The translations under genes were made by a program, and so were the position numbers. Shown one piece after another: positions 44,015 through 52,811 of a stretch of DNA of 64,000 bases. The notes under the pieces were generated by a model, which did no database searches, was not told the DNA's origin, and worked only from the letters and a program-made list of their open reading frames with translations. The DNA is from Paractinoplanes polyasparticus (lineage in GTDB: Bacteria; Actinomycetota; Actinomycetes; Mycobacteriales; Micromonosporaceae), in the NCBI RefSeq assembly GCF_019710575.1, contig NZ_JAHWFK010000005.1, positions 124,001 to 188,000 of the forward strand, written 5' to 3'. Within the stretch, counting starts at the first letter, position 1; every line of letters begins with the position of its first letter.

Positions 44015-44563
44015 ATGACTCAGGTGGTCCTCGCATTTCTGTCGGTGACTGGCGCTCTGGTCGGTGTGATGCTGGGCTCGTTGCTCAACGCCCGGGTACA
44101 GCGCGCTTCTTGGCAGCACCAGGAGAACACGACGTCGATACGGGAGCGGCGCGCGACGTACGCCGCCTTCGTCGCCGCCTGTCGGGAGTGGCGAGCGACG
44201 GTTCTGGGGCCGGATGTGCAAATCATCCCGGCGTCCTCGGTCTCCCGCCAACCGCATGCCGACGGCGGCCCGGCACGCACCCAGGTCGTCCGGTACCGAG
44301 CCGAGATCGGCCTGATCGCGCACACGACGGCGACAGTCCAAGCCGCTGCCGCCCTCATGCTTGCGGTGGGAAGGCTTTCCGAGGCGAGGGCCGGTCACGA
44401 GGCCGGCCAGGTTCCCGAACCCTTCGTCCAGGCATGCCGAGACGCGGAGCGCGAATTCAATCGGGTCGCACGGGCAGAACTACGCAGCCCGGAAATCGAT
44501 TTGAAGACTCCCACCACTCTCCCGACGACCGCCGCGCCCCGGGAAACACAAGAGACGAGGTGA
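44015..44563 (+). CDS. Hypothetical protein with N-terminal membrane helix
   Basis: The 182-aa protein has one hydrophobic helix at the start (VVLAFLSVTGALVGVMLGSLL) followed by a soluble helical region (SIRERRATYAAFVAACREWR) that looks like a membrane-tethered coiled domain. The tail is Thr/Pro-rich. Proteins of this layout are common in actinomycetes without known function. A strong hairpin terminator follows. Confidence 0.65.
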   Translation: MTQVVLAFLSVTGALVGVMLGSLLNARVQRASWQHQENTTSIRERRATYAAFVAACREWRATVLGPDVQIIPASSVSRQPHADGGPARTQVVRYRAEIGLIAHTTATVQAAAALMLAVGRLSEARAGHEAGQVPEPFVQACRDAEREFNRVARAELRSPEIDLKTPTTLPTTAAPRETQETR

Positions 44564-44634
44564 TCGAGTCATCCGCCCGTGAAACGCAGCGATCGTCAGC
44601 GCCGAAGCTGTCGGCGGGGCGGCTCCGGGCACAA

Positions 44635-44669
44635 GAAAGGGCGCCCACTCGGAAGTGGGACACCCTTTC
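44635..44669. terminator. Bidirectional hairpin terminator
   Basis: A long stem is formed by GAAAGGG..CCCACT and AGTGGG..CCCTTTC around a short CGGA loop, with a small internal mismatch. It lies between the convergent ends of the 44015 gene and the small membrane-protein gene, and A- and T-containing flanks on the two sides suit termination in both directions. Confidence 0.75.
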
Positions 44670-44690
44670 CGCACTGCCTGCCGGGTAAGG

Positions 44691-44846
44691 CTAGAACCAG
44701 ATTTTTCGACCACCGACCGGACGGCCGACGGCGCCGAGGATCCACAGCACAGCACCGATCACGAGGAGAATGATTCCGATCGTGTAAAGAATCGACACCT
44801 TCAGGAAGATGCCCAACAGCAGGAGGATGAGCCCTACGATCAACAT
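44691..44846 (-). CDS. Small hydrophobic membrane protein (DUF6131-like)
   Basis: The 51-aa protein starts at ATG 44846 behind GGAG. It consists of two hydrophobic helices (MLIVGLILLLLGIFLKV and ILYTIGIILLVIGAVLWILG) and a basic tail GRPVGGRKIW. This is the layout of the DUF6131 small membrane proteins of actinomycetes, which are of unknown function and often stress-linked. The 280 bp between its start and the next gene show no coding or structural feature I can support. Confidence 0.7.
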   Translation of the reverse strand: MLIVGLILLLLGIFLKVSILYTIGIILLVIGAVLWILGAVGRPVGGRKIWF

Positions 44847-45126
44847 GACTTGTGCTCCGTTCGGCGGCGGGCATCTCCCGCCGGGCAACCGTGTACCCCG
44901 CACGTCAAGAAGCTAATCTGATCGATGGTTGACCCCGGTGCCTGGCCGATCCGACCAGGCCACTCCGGACAGCGGCCTCGAGCCCGCGACGCAGCCACAT
45001 CCTGAGCTGCCCACGTGCCAGACGCACCACGACCAAGGTGGGCGTCGTTCCCGGTCATGGTTCCGGCAGTCCCCGATCGAGGCGGAGCCCACGCACCACG
45101 CCCATGCCGCACAGACGGCCGGGTAG

Positions 45127-45714
45127 TTACGGAGCCGGTGCGGAGGCGGGCGGGTGGCTGGAGCTGTTGTACCTGTTCTTGGCCGCGACCACGGCTGCCT
45201 GGAGGTGTTCGGGGGCGACACCGTGGACGTTCAGGGGCGGGTGCAGGCGCCGGACGAGGCCGGCCTCGACGGGGGTCGGCTCCGGGTCCTCGGCCCAGGT
45301 CAAGCGGAGGTTGGCGTGCATCCACGCGGTGAGCCGGGCCTCGTCCGCCGGGACCAGGACGACCCGATCGGTCCAGGTCGTGCGGTAGCCCTCGGAGACG
45401 AGCAGGCCGGCCAGCGTGCGGCGCAGCGTGGAACTGCCCGACCGCCTCAGGTGGTTGCGCAGGATCCGGCCCCGCAGGTTGGTGGCTCGGCCCACGTAGA
45501 GCAGCCGCAGCGCCGGGTTGTTCGCGTTCGGCGGTCCGGGCAGATCGGGGAGGACCGAAGGCGCGGCCCACCACGCATAGACGCCGCTGCCCCGGCTGAG
45601 TCTCTTGCCGGCGGCGTCGAGGCCGACCGGCGGGCCGGACAGCAGCCGCAGGGCGTCCTCGGTTCGTTCCTCGTCGGTCAGAAGATCGTCGGGGTGTATT
45701 CCGGAAGTGGTCAT
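45127..45714 (-). CDS. GIY-YIG nuclease-fold protein
   Basis: The 195-aa protein has a GIY-YIG-like core: SGVYAWWAAP in place of GIY, then LRLLYVGRATNLRGRI (YVG strand plus the conserved Arg), and NHLRRSGSSTLRRTLAGLL. The next strand carries RLTAWMHANLRL. A short Asp/Glu-rich N-terminus (DDLLTDEERTEDALRLL) precedes it. Such stand-alone actinomycete proteins are uncharacterised and could cut DNA. The catalytic Glu position is not certain by eye. The start is ATG 45714. It is divergent from a DHFR-like gene. Confidence 0.72.
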   Translation of the reverse strand: MTTSGIHPDDLLTDEERTEDALRLLSGPPVGLDAAGKRLSRGSGVYAWWAAPSVLPDLPGPPNANNPALRLLYVGRATNLRGRILRNHLRRSGSSTLRRTLAGLLVSEGYRTTWTDRVVLVPADEARLTAWMHANLRLTWAEDPEPTPVEAGLVRRLHPPLNVHGVAPEHLQAAVVAAKNRYNSSSHPPASAPAP

Positions 45715-45791
45715 CGGAGGCCATGCTAACCCGGTGCCGGGGTGTCGTTTCTGTCCAAGACGGGGGCGTGACGGTCTTCTAGCGTGGGGCC

Positions 45792-46364
45792 ATGCGCGAA
45801 ATCGTATACACGGCATTCACCTCGCTCGACGGCGTTGTCGACTCGCCCGGAGGCCCGGTCGAGGGACACCGCAGCGGCGGCTGGACGTTCCAGGACATCG
45901 AGTTCCTGCCCGAGGCGTACGCCCTCAAGGGTGAGGAGCTCGAGGAGACCTCGGCGCTGATGTTCGGTCGCGCCAGCTACCAGGCGTTCGCGCCGGTCTG
46001 GCCCGACTCGGCCGACCACGCCGGCTACAAGGACCTGCCCAAGTACGTGGTCTCGACGACGCTCGCCGAGGCCGACCTCACCGAGGGCTGGGGCGAGACG
46101 ACGATCCTGCGGTCGACCGACGAGGTCGCCGAGCTCAGGAAGGGAGAGGGTGGCGCCATCTTCATCCACGGCAGCGCCGAGCTGGCCCGGCGCCTGTCCG
46201 AGGCCGGCCTGATCGACCGCTACCACCTGCTGATGTACCCGGTGCTGCTCGGGGCGGGCAAGAGCCTGTTCAGCCGGGCCGACAACGACAAGCGGCTGCT
46301 GACGCTGCGGGCCTCCGAGGCGTACCCGAACGGCATTCTCAAGCTGATCTACGACGTCGGCTGA
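45792..46364 (+). CDS. RibD C-terminal/dihydrofolate-reductase-like reductase (second copy)
   Basis: The 190-aa protein belongs to the same family as the 43205 gene: EIVYTAFTSLDGVVDSPGG, LMFGRASYQAFAPVWP, IFIHGSAELARRLSEAGLID and HLLMYPVLLGAGKSLF. NADPH-dependent reduction of an unknown substrate is expected. Its last 16 bp overlap the convergent AraC-type gene. The two copies are only distantly similar, so they are not a recent duplication. Confidence 0.87.
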   Translation: MREIVYTAFTSLDGVVDSPGGPVEGHRSGGWTFQDIEFLPEAYALKGEELEETSALMFGRASYQAFAPVWPDSADHAGYKDLPKYVVSTTLAEADLTEGWGETTILRSTDEVAELRKGEGGAIFIHGSAELARRLSEAGLIDRYHLLMYPVLLGAGKSLFSRADNDKRLLTLRASEAYPNGILKLIYDVG

Positions 46365-47056
46365 GCCAGGTCCAGGGCGATCGCCCCCGGGGCGCCGTCG
46401 CGCAGTTGCCGCGGCGTGCGCCCGACGTACCGGCGCAGCGCGCGGGCCAGGTGCGGCTCGTCGAAGTAGCCGAGCCCGGTCACGACATCGGCCACCGGCT
46501 TGCCCCGGGACAGCAGCGCCGAAGCCTCGCGGGCGCGCTCGATCTGCCGGACGGCGCCCTGGGCGAGCCCGGTCGCCGTCCGGAACCGGCGTTCGAGGGT
46601 GCGCGGGGTGACCTCGGGCCGTCCGCCGCGGCGGACCTCGGCCACCAGCGGGTCGCGGACCAGGGCGCCGGACCGGACCAGGCGGTCGACCAGGGCTTCG
46701 GCGTCGTCGGGGCCGGGGGTCTCCCAGCGGTCGCCGGCCAGCCGGAAGAAACGGTGGGTGGCGCCGGGCAGCTCGAGCCCGGCGTCGACCAGGGACGGCG
46801 TGGGCACGGCGGCCAACGAGACGCCCACGGCCAGCTCGATGCCGACGAAGGCCGCCCCTTCCGGCACCGGGGCCGTGCCGGCGGCGGTCTCGGGGCCGGT
46901 CACACCGGCGTACGCCCGGCCGTCCTGCCGCCAGAACACCAGGCCCACGCTGACCCCGGCCACCGAGGTCATCTCGGTGACCCGCTCACTGGTGCAGCTC
47001 CAGACCTCGCTGACCCACGACGAATCCGACCCGCGAGTCTCGAACCGCAGCTGCAT
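46349..47056 (-). CDS. AraC-family transcriptional regulator
   Basis: The 235-aa protein has an N-terminal domain of about 145 aa of the DUF6597/HTH-18-type sort (VGIELAVGVSLAAVPTP, LELPGATHRFFRLAG). The C-terminal AraC double helix-turn-helix reads TPRTLERRFRTATGLAQGAVRQ and GYFDEPHLARALRRYVGRTP. It overlaps the 3' end of the DHFR-like gene; such reductase/AraC pairs recur in actinomycetes, so it may control that gene. The start is ATG 47056. The 110 bp upstream hold the leader of the ribosomal protection gene. Confidence 0.88.
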   Translation of the reverse strand: MQLRFETRGSDSSWVSEVWSCTSERVTEMTSVAGVSVGLVFWRQDGRAYAGVTGPETAAGTAPVPEGAAFVGIELAVGVSLAAVPTPSLVDAGLELPGATHRFFRLAGDRWETPGPDDAEALVDRLVRSGALVRDPLVAEVRRGGRPEVTPRTLERRFRTATGLAQGAVRQIERAREASALLSRGKPVADVVTGLGYFDEPHLARALRRYVGRTPRQLRDGAPGAIALDLAQPTS

Positions 47057-47166
47057 CACCCAGACGGTACCGGCGACCGATGGATTCCGCCGTAAATCAG
47101 TAGCGGCGTCCCGGCTGTCGTGCCACGGTGAGGGACGTATCAGAGGCCAGCGAACAGGAGTAAGCA

Positions 47167-47259
47167 ATGCGAGCAGCTTCCACGCTCCGGACCCTTTTCC
47201 GTCCCACCGTGGAGTTGCGCCTTGGCATTGTTGAATCTCGGGATCGTCGCCCATGTTGA
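47167..47259 (+). other. Leader ORF overlapping the ribosomal protection gene
   Basis: ATG 47167 follows AGGAG with 6-bp spacing, the best ribosome site in this stretch. It opens a 30-codon frame (MRAASTLRTLFRPTVELRLG and so on) that runs 38 nt into the GTPase gene in the +1 frame relative to it. Translation of such a leader could set expression of the resistance gene in response to slowed ribosomes, as leader peptides do for tet(M) and erm. Alternatively it marks a false frame. Confidence 0.4.
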
Positions 47260-49165
47260 CGCCGGCAAGACCAGCCTGACCGAGCGGCTGCTGTACGAGG
47301 CCGGGGCGGTGTCGCGCCCCGGCAGTGTCGACGCCGGCACGACCCGCACCGACTCGATGGAGCTGGAACGGCAGCGCGGCATCACCATCCGGGCCGCCGT
47401 CACGTCCCTGCGCCTCGGTGACCTCACCGTCAACCTGCTCGACACGCCCGGCCACCCGGACTTCATCGCGGAGGTCGAGCGGTCGCTGGCCGTGCTCGAC
47501 GCCGCCGTCCTGGTCGTCTCGGGTGTCGAAGGCGTGCAGCCGCAGACCGTGGCCATCTGGCGGGCGCTGCGCCGGATCGGCGTGCCCACCATGGTCTTCG
47601 TCAACAAGGTGGACCGCCGCGGCGCCGATACGGAGCGGGTGGTCGGCCAGGTGCGCCGGCGGCTCGGCGCCCGGCTGGTCGTGCTGACCTCCGTCACCGG
47701 TCAGGGCACGCGCGAGGCCCGGGTGCGAGCCCTCGGGTTCGACGCCGAAACGGTGGTGGCGGCGGTGGCCGACGCCGACGACGCCGTGGCGGAACGGTGG
47801 CTGACCGGCGAAGCGGTGCGCGCCCGCGACGTGCGACGCTCGCTCCGGAGGAACGGGCTCACCCCGCTGGTGTACGGCTCCGCTATCACCGGAGCGGGCG
47901 TGCCGCAGCTGTGCCACTTCCTGTCCGACCTGCTGCCGCGCTCGGCCGAGCGGGACGGTCCGCCGGCCGGCACGGTCTTCGCCGTCGACCGCGACGGGCA
48001 CGGCCGGCGGGCCTGGCTGCGGCTGTGGTCGGGGAGTCTTCGCGTACGGGACAAGGTGCAGTTCGCCGAGGGCCGCCCGCAGACCGTGACCGAGATCGCC
48101 GTGAGCGAGCCCGACGGCGTCCTGGTGCGCCCGTCGGCGTCGGCCGGACAGATCGCCGCCGTCCGCGGCGTGTCGGCCCGGATCGGTCAGCACGTGGGTG
48201 ACCCGCCGCGGCGCGACCTGTACCGCTTTCCCCCGCCGACCCGGCAGGCGCTGGTCGAACCCGTCGATCCCGCGCAGCGCCTGGCCCTGTTCGCCGGTCT
48301 GGCCCAGCTGGCCGACGAGGACCCGCTGGTCGACCTGCGGCTCGACGAGCAGCAGGGCGAGGCCGTGATCCGCCTGCACGGCGAGGTGCAGAAGGAGGTG
48401 ATCGCCGCCCTGCTGGCCGACCGGTACGGCGTGAAGGTGCGCTTCTCGGGCACGCTGACCGCCTGCATCGAACGGGTGACCGGCACCGGCACGGCCGAGG
48501 ACCGCATCAAGGAACGCGGGAACCCCTACCTGGCCGGCGTGGGCCTGCGCCTCGAAGCGGCCACGGTCGGGCACGGCGTCGAGTTCCGGCCCGGCATCGA
48601 ACCCGGTCGCCTGCCCCCGGCCTTCGTGGCGGCCACCGAGGAGGGGGTGCGGGCCGCCCTCCGGCAGGGCCGCAACGGCTGGCCGGTCACCGACTGCACG
48701 GTCACCATGACGTCGTCGCAGTACTGGCCGCGGCAGAGCCGGCCGCACCAGAAGTTCGACAAGTCGATCTCGAGCGTGGCCGCCGACTTCCGCCACCTGG
48801 CCCAGGTGGTGGTGACCGCGGCGCTGCGCCGGGCCGGCACCCGCGTCTGCCAGCCGGTCGAACGCTTCGACGTCAACCTGCCGCCGCACACGTTCGACGC
48901 GGTGACGGCCCTGCTCGGCCGGGCCGGGGCGGTCATCGACGACACCGCCGCCACCGGCGAGTACCTCGAGGTGAGCGGCACCCTGCCGTCGGCGCGGATC
49001 CCGCAGGTGGTGGCGGCACTGCCCGACCTGACCGGCGGCGAGGCCGTCCTGACCACCCACTTCGACCACTACGCGCCGGTCACCGGCGAGGCCCCGCCCA
49101 CCCTGCCCCGGCGCGGGCCCGACCCGGCCGACCGCGACGAGTGGTTCCGGGCCGTCCCACGGTGA
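47222..49165 (+). CDS. Tet(M)/Otr(A)-like ribosomal protection GTPase (EF-G paralogue)
   Basis: The 647-aa translational GTPase starts at TTG 47222, consistent with the family opening NLGIVAHVDAGKT. G-motifs are AHVDAGKTS, RGITIRAA, DTPGHPDF, NKVD and YGSA. EF-G-like domains II-V follow, with the family segment GVGLRLEAATVGHGVEF and QYWPRQSRPHQKFDK. The length fits ribosomal protection proteins (about 640), not EF-G (about 700). It should dislodge tetracycline-like inhibitors from the ribosome. Intrinsic actinomycete members of this group do not always confer resistance. No biosynthetic cluster for such a drug is seen here. Confidence 0.85.
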   Translation: MALLNLGIVAHVDAGKTSLTERLLYEAGAVSRPGSVDAGTTRTDSMELERQRGITIRAAVTSLRLGDLTVNLLDTPGHPDFIAEVERSLAVLDAAVLVVSGVEGVQPQTVAIWRALRRIGVPTMVFVNKVDRRGADTERVVGQVRRRLGARLVVLTSVTGQGTREARVRALGFDAETVVAAVADADDAVAERWLTGEAVRARDVRRSLRRNGLTPLVYGSAITGAGVPQLCHFLSDLLPRSAERDGPPAGTVFAVDRDGHGRRAWLRLWSGSLRVRDKVQFAEGRPQTVTEIAVSEPDGVLVRPSASAGQIAAVRGVSARIGQHVGDPPRRDLYRFPPPTRQALVEPVDPAQRLALFAGLAQLADEDPLVDLRLDEQQGEAVIRLHGEVQKEVIAALLADRYGVKVRFSGTLTACIERVTGTGTAEDRIKERGNPYLAGVGLRLEAATVGHGVEFRPGIEPGRLPPAFVAATEEGVRAALRQGRNGWPVTDCTVTMTSSQYWPRQSRPHQKFDKSISSVAADFRHLAQVVVTAALRRAGTRVCQPVERFDVNLPPHTFDAVTALLGRAGAVIDDTAATGEYLEVSGTLPSARIPQVVAALPDLTGGEAVLTTHFDHYAPVTGEAPPTLPRRGPDPADRDEWFRAVPR

Positions 49166-49256
49166 TCAGTCCGCTGTTCTTCCCACGTCGGCCCGGGGCA
49201 GCCGACGCATCGTGATCCATCTATCATCCAGGCGACCACGACCGCGACGGTCGTCG

Positions 49257-51068
49257 ATGAGAGGGTGGACCCGCTTGCGTAAGACATCAATTCTGGCCGG
49301 GTTGTCGGCCGCCGTGCTGACCGGTGTGCTCGCGGGGAGCATTCCGGCGTACGGCGTCGTCGACGGCGCGGAGGTGGCCGACGGGACGTACGGCTTCGTC
49401 GCGCACCTGGCGATCGGCGCCCCGGGCGTCGGCCGCGCCTGCACCGGCGCCCTGATCGACCCGCAGTGGGTGATCACGGCGGCCGCCTGCTTCGGGCAGC
49501 CCACTGCGGGCAAGCCGACCGAGGCCACCACGGTGACCCTGAGCCGGGCCGATCTGACCGGCGCCGCGGGGCAGGTGCGCACCGCGACCCGGCTCGTGCC
49601 GCACCCCGACCGCGACGTGGTGCTGGTGAAGCTCAACCAGCCGACCACCATCGCCCCGGTCGCCCTCGGCACCACCGCGCCCGCCGAGGGCGAAGTGCTG
49701 CGGCTCGCCGGCTACGGGCGGACAGCGACCCGCTGGGTGCCGGACCGCCTGCACACCGCGCAGTTCTCGGTGGGTGCGGTCGGCACCGCGCTGCTCGACG
49801 TGACCGGCGTCGAACCCGGCCAGCCGAGCCTGTGCAAGGGCGACGCCGGCGGGCCCGCCCTGCGCGAGTCCGGCGGAACCGTGCAGCTGGTCGCCCTCAA
49901 CCACGCCTCGTGGCAGGGCGGCTGCTTCGGTTCCGACGAGACCCGCCGCGGCGCCACCGAGACCCGGATCGACGACCTGGCCGGCTGGATCCGCGACGTC
50001 GCGCCCGGCGGCCTGGCCCAGGACCACCGCGACGACGTCACGCTGGTCTACGGCTACGCCACCGGCGCGGCCGGCCCGTTCACCTTCACCACGGCGGCCA
50101 ACGGCGCGATGACCGCCCGCGGCGGCTTCAAGAGCGCGGACGGCGCCTACAACGTCGCCAGGATGAAGGTGCTGCGCGGCGACTTCAACGGCGACGACAT
50201 CGTCGACCAGGCCATCCTGAACAGCGCGGCCGACGGCACGCTCAGCCTCGACACGTTCCTGGCCGGACCGGGCGGCACGTACTCCGGCGCGCTGCGCTCG
50301 TGGACCAGCAACAGGTTCGGCTCGTACGACCAGATGCTGCTGACCAGCGGTGACTTCAACGGCGACGGCCGTACGGACATCGCGAGCTTCTACAACTACG
50401 CCGACAAGTCGGTCGGGCTGTTCACCTGGCTCGCGCGCGCCGACGGCACCTTCGGCACCCCGACCGGCAGCTGGCGGACCGCGGCCAGCCCGGTATGGGG
50501 CGAGATCGCCCGCATGCAGATCTTCAGCGGCGACTTCGACGGCGACGGCCGTACGGACATCGGCTCGTTCTACAAGTACGCCGACAACAGCGTCGGCCTG
50601 CTGAGCTGGACGGCCAACCCGTCCGGCGGTTTCGCCGCGCCGGTTCGCGGCTGGCACGTGCCGGCCACGCCGTACTGGGGCGACCCGAAGCGGATGACGA
50701 TCGCGGCCGGCGACTTCAACGGCGACGGCCGGGGCGACGTGGCCGGCTTCTACGGCTACGCGGACGGCCGGCTGTCGATGCTGACGTTCACCGCCAAGGC
50801 CGACGGTGGCTTCAACAACGCGTTCAGCTCGTGGAAGTCGACCACCTCGTCGTGGGGCTCGTGGGAGCGGACGCGGTTCACCGCGGGCGACTTCAACGGC
50901 GACGGCCGCGACGACCTGGCCGCGTTGTACGGCTACTCCGACGGCAGCATCGGCCTGCACACGCTGATCGCCAACGAGCAGGGCGGCTTCGCCGCCCCGG
51001 TCGGCTCGTACAGCTCGGCGGGGTTCGGCTCGTACGACCGGATCCACCTCAGCGAGGACCAGAAGTGA
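49257..51068 (+). CDS. Secreted trypsin-fold pseudoprotease with VCBS/FG-GAP repeats
   Basis: The 603-aa protein has an N-terminal signal sequence (SILAGLSAAVLTGVLAGS) and a chymotrypsin-fold domain at about 35-250. VVDGAEVADGTYGFVAHL, CTGALIDPQWVITAA and CKGDAGGPAL are recognisable, but the catalytic His is Ala77 (ITAAACF instead of TAAHC) and the catalytic Ser is Ala197 (GDAGGP instead of GDSGGP). Asp120 remains. Residues 260-603 hold five VCBS-like repeats with Ca-binding DFNGDGRTD-type loops. It is therefore probably a non-catalytic secreted binding protein. ATG 49257 is the chosen start; a TTG at 49275 is also possible. Confidence 0.87.
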   Translation: MRGWTRLRKTSILAGLSAAVLTGVLAGSIPAYGVVDGAEVADGTYGFVAHLAIGAPGVGRACTGALIDPQWVITAAACFGQPTAGKPTEATTVTLSRADLTGAAGQVRTATRLVPHPDRDVVLVKLNQPTTIAPVALGTTAPAEGEVLRLAGYGRTATRWVPDRLHTAQFSVGAVGTALLDVTGVEPGQPSLCKGDAGGPALRESGGTVQLVALNHASWQGGCFGSDETRRGATETRIDDLAGWIRDVAPGGLAQDHRDDVTLVYGYATGAAGPFTFTTAANGAMTARGGFKSADGAYNVARMKVLRGDFNGDDIVDQAILNSAADGTLSLDTFLAGPGGTYSGALRSWTSNRFGSYDQMLLTSGDFNGDGRTDIASFYNYADKSVGLFTWLARADGTFGTPTGSWRTAASPVWGEIARMQIFSGDFDGDGRTDIGSFYKYADNSVGLLSWTANPSGGFAAPVRGWHVPATPYWGDPKRMTIAAGDFNGDGRGDVAGFYGYADGRLSMLTFTAKADGGFNNAFSSWKSTTSSWGSWERTRFTAGDFNGDGRDDLAALYGYSDGSIGLHTLIANEQGGFAAPVGSYSSAGFGSYDRIHLSEDQK

Positions 51069-51070
51069 TC

Positions 51071-51108
51071 CCGCGGGCGCGGCCGGCCGTCGCCGGTCGC
51101 GCCCGCGG
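51071..51108. terminator. Strong GC hairpin terminator
   Basis: Two 17-bp arms, starting CCGCGGGCGC and ending GCGCCCGCGG, pair with one mismatch around a 4-base loop, 3 bp after the pseudoprotease stop. It is a typical high-GC terminator without a T-tract. Confidence 0.8.
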
Positions 51109-51175
51109 CTACGCTTGCGGCTGAACACCGGCCGACGGGTATCGGCCGGGGCCGGGCTTGTTCTACGGTCGGGCC

Positions 51176-51520
51176 ATGGCCGACAAACCGCGGCGATCCC
51201 GGCCGCTGCTGCGCACCCTAGTCGGTGACGTGCTGCGCCGGCGCCGGCTCGAGCAGCGGCGCACGCTGGCCGAGGTGGCCCGCGAGGCCAGTGTCTCCGT
51301 GCAATACCTGTCCGAGGTCGAGCGCGGCCGCAAGGAGCCGAGCTCCGAGATCCTGGCCGTCGTCTGCGACTCGCTGCGGATCGACCTGGCCGACCTGCTG
51401 GCCGAGGTGGGGCGTGATCTCGCCGTCGACCACGCCCCGGTCCTCCGCCTCGACCAGGCCCGCCTGCGCCGCGCGCAGGCCCCTCAACGTTCGGGCGACG
51501 TCTTCCTGCTGGCCGCCTAA
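51176..51520 (+). CDS. popR: PopR/ClgR-like XRE regulator of clpP genes
   Basis: The 114-aa protein has a ClgR/PopR-type helix-turn-helix ([52 protein letters not shown]). It ends in LLAA, like an ssrA-type degron. In Streptomyces lividans PopR activates clpP3-clpP4 and is itself degraded by ClpP through its terminal Ala-Ala. The gene converges on two clpP genes with overlapping stop codons, and a PopR-type palindrome lies upstream of those genes. The PopR assignment is inference from these three facts; ClgR is the alternative. Confidence 0.8.
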   Translation: MADKPRRSRPLLRTLVGDVLRRRRLEQRRTLAEVAREASVSVQYLSEVERGRKEPSSEILAVVCDSLRIDLADLLAEVGRDLAVDHAPVLRLDQARLRRAQAPQRSGDVFLLAA

Positions 51521-52131
51521 GCCGCGTCCAGCCGATAGGCGCGGGCCTCGCGCCGCGTGATCACCCGGTCGGCCAGGCCGTAGGCGACCGCCTCGGACGC
51601 GCGCAGGGCCATGCTGCGGTCGGTGTCGGCCCTGATCTTGGCGAGGGGATGGCCGGTGTGCTCGGCCAGGATCTGGTCCATCTCGGCCCGCACCTTGGCC
51701 ACCTCCTTGGCCTCCACGGCCAGGTCGGGCAGGGTGCCCCGGGCCTGGCTGGACGGCTGGTGCAGGGTGACCCGGGCGTGCGGCAGCACCGAGCGTTTGC
51801 CCGGGGTGCCCGCCGCGAGCAGGGCGGCGGCGGCCGAGGCGGCCTGCCCGACACAGATGGTGGCGATGTCACAGCGTACGAAATGCATGGTGTCGTAGAT
51901 CGCGGTCAGCGCGCTGAAGGAGCCGCCGGGTGAGTTGATGTAGAGCCCGATCTCCTGCTCGCCGGACGATTCCAGGTGGATCAGCTGGGCGATGACCACA
52001 TTGGCCACACCGTCGTCGATCTCGGTGCCGAGGAAGATGATCCGGTCGGACAACAGCCGGGAGTAGATGTCGAAGGCGCGCTCCCCGTTCGGCGTCTTCT
52101 CGACCACGGTCGGAATCGTGTACTGGCTCAT
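51517..52131 (-). CDS. clpP: ClpP-family protease subunit (second gene of the pair)
   Basis: The 204-aa subunit contains the family core [36 protein letters not shown], the catalytic Ser in [13 protein letters not shown], His in [11 protein letters not shown] and Asp in RADTDRSM. The activity triad is intact. The N-terminus ([24 protein letters not shown]) resembles the ClpP2/P4 type. Its ATG overlaps the stop of the upstream clpP (ATGA), so the two are co-translated and likely form a mixed-ring protease with a Clp ATPase encoded elsewhere. Confidence 0.93.
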   Translation of the reverse strand: MSQYTIPTVVEKTPNGERAFDIYSRLLSDRIIFLGTEIDDGVANVVIAQLIHLESSGEQEIGLYINSPGGSFSALTAIYDTMHFVRCDIATICVGQAASAAAALLAAGTPGKRSVLPHARVTLHQPSSQARGTLPDLAVEAKEVAKVRAEMDQILAEHTGHPLAKIRADTDRSMALRASEAVAYGLADRVITRREARAYRLDAA

Positions 52132-52754
52132 GCGCTCAGTCCCATCGGCTGGCGGGCCATCTCGGGGCGCACGTCGTCCACACTGTCGAGGATGTGGTCG
52201 ATGAGCCCGTACGCCAGCGCCTCGCCGGCGGTGAACCAGCGGTCGCGCCGGCTGTCCCGTTCGACCGTCTCGATCGGCTGCCCGGTGTGCTCGGACGTCA
52301 GCCGCAGCAACGTCTGGCCGAGCCGCTCGAGCTGGTTGGCGTAGATCTCGACGTCGGCCGCGGTTCCGCCGAACCCGGCTGAGCCCTGGTGCATCAGCAC
52401 CTGGGCGTGCGGCAGCGCGAATCGCTTGCCCGGCGTGCCCGCGGTGAGCAGGAACTGCCCCATGCTGCCGGCGAGCCCGAGAGCCAGCGTGCTGACGTCG
52501 TTGGGGATCAGCCGCATGGTGTCGTAGATGGCCAGGCCGGCGGTGACCGACCCGCCCGGCGAGTTGATGTAGAGGCTGATCACGCCGCGCGGATCCTCGG
52601 CCGACAGGAGCAGCAGTTGGCCGCACAGCCGGTTGGCGATCTGGTCGTCGACCTCGGCGCCGAGCACGATGATGCGCTGGTGCAGCAGCCGGGCGGCCAC
52701 CTGGTCGTCGATGGACCCCGCACTCCAGGGGGTCGCCGCAGTGGCTAGTTGCAT
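52128..52754 (-). CDS. clpP: ClpP-family protease subunit (first gene of the pair)
   Basis: The 208-aa subunit has [37 protein letters not shown], catalytic Ser in [12 protein letters not shown] (AGS instead of the usual AAS), His in [12 protein letters not shown] and Asp in [11 protein letters not shown]. The ATG at 52754 is preceded by AAGGAG. As the promoter-proximal gene of a two-clpP operon under a PopR-type palindrome, it matches the accessory clpP3-clpP4 operon rather than the housekeeping clpP1-clpP2, which should be elsewhere beside clpX. Confidence 0.93.
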   Translation of the reverse strand: MQLATAATPWSAGSIDDQVAARLLHQRIIVLGAEVDDQIANRLCGQLLLLSAEDPRGVISLYINSPGGSVTAGLAIYDTMRLIPNDVSTLALGLAGSMGQFLLTAGTPGKRFALPHAQVLMHQGSAGFGGTAADVEIYANQLERLGQTLLRLTSEHTGQPIETVERDSRRDRWFTAGEALAYGLIDHILDSVDDVRPEMARQPMGLSA

Positions 52755-52811
52755 GGGAGTCTCCTTCAGTCGGCTTCCACCATCGGGCGGGCCGGGCCAC
52801 GGGCCAAGCGG

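Noticed and set aside
44840..45724. Frames overlapping the small DUF6131-like gene and the GIY-YIG gene.
   Set aside because: They are Arg/Pro-rich shadows of the GIY-YIG gene with no recognisable motif.
47222..49165. Second housekeeping elongation factor EF-G.
   Set aside because: Length, N-terminus and C-terminal motifs fit ribosomal protection proteins, and no ribosomal protein operon is adjacent.
49287..51128. Minus-strand frame opposite the pseudoprotease.
   Set aside because: It has no motif, and its composition mirrors the Gly/Asp-rich repeats of the true gene.
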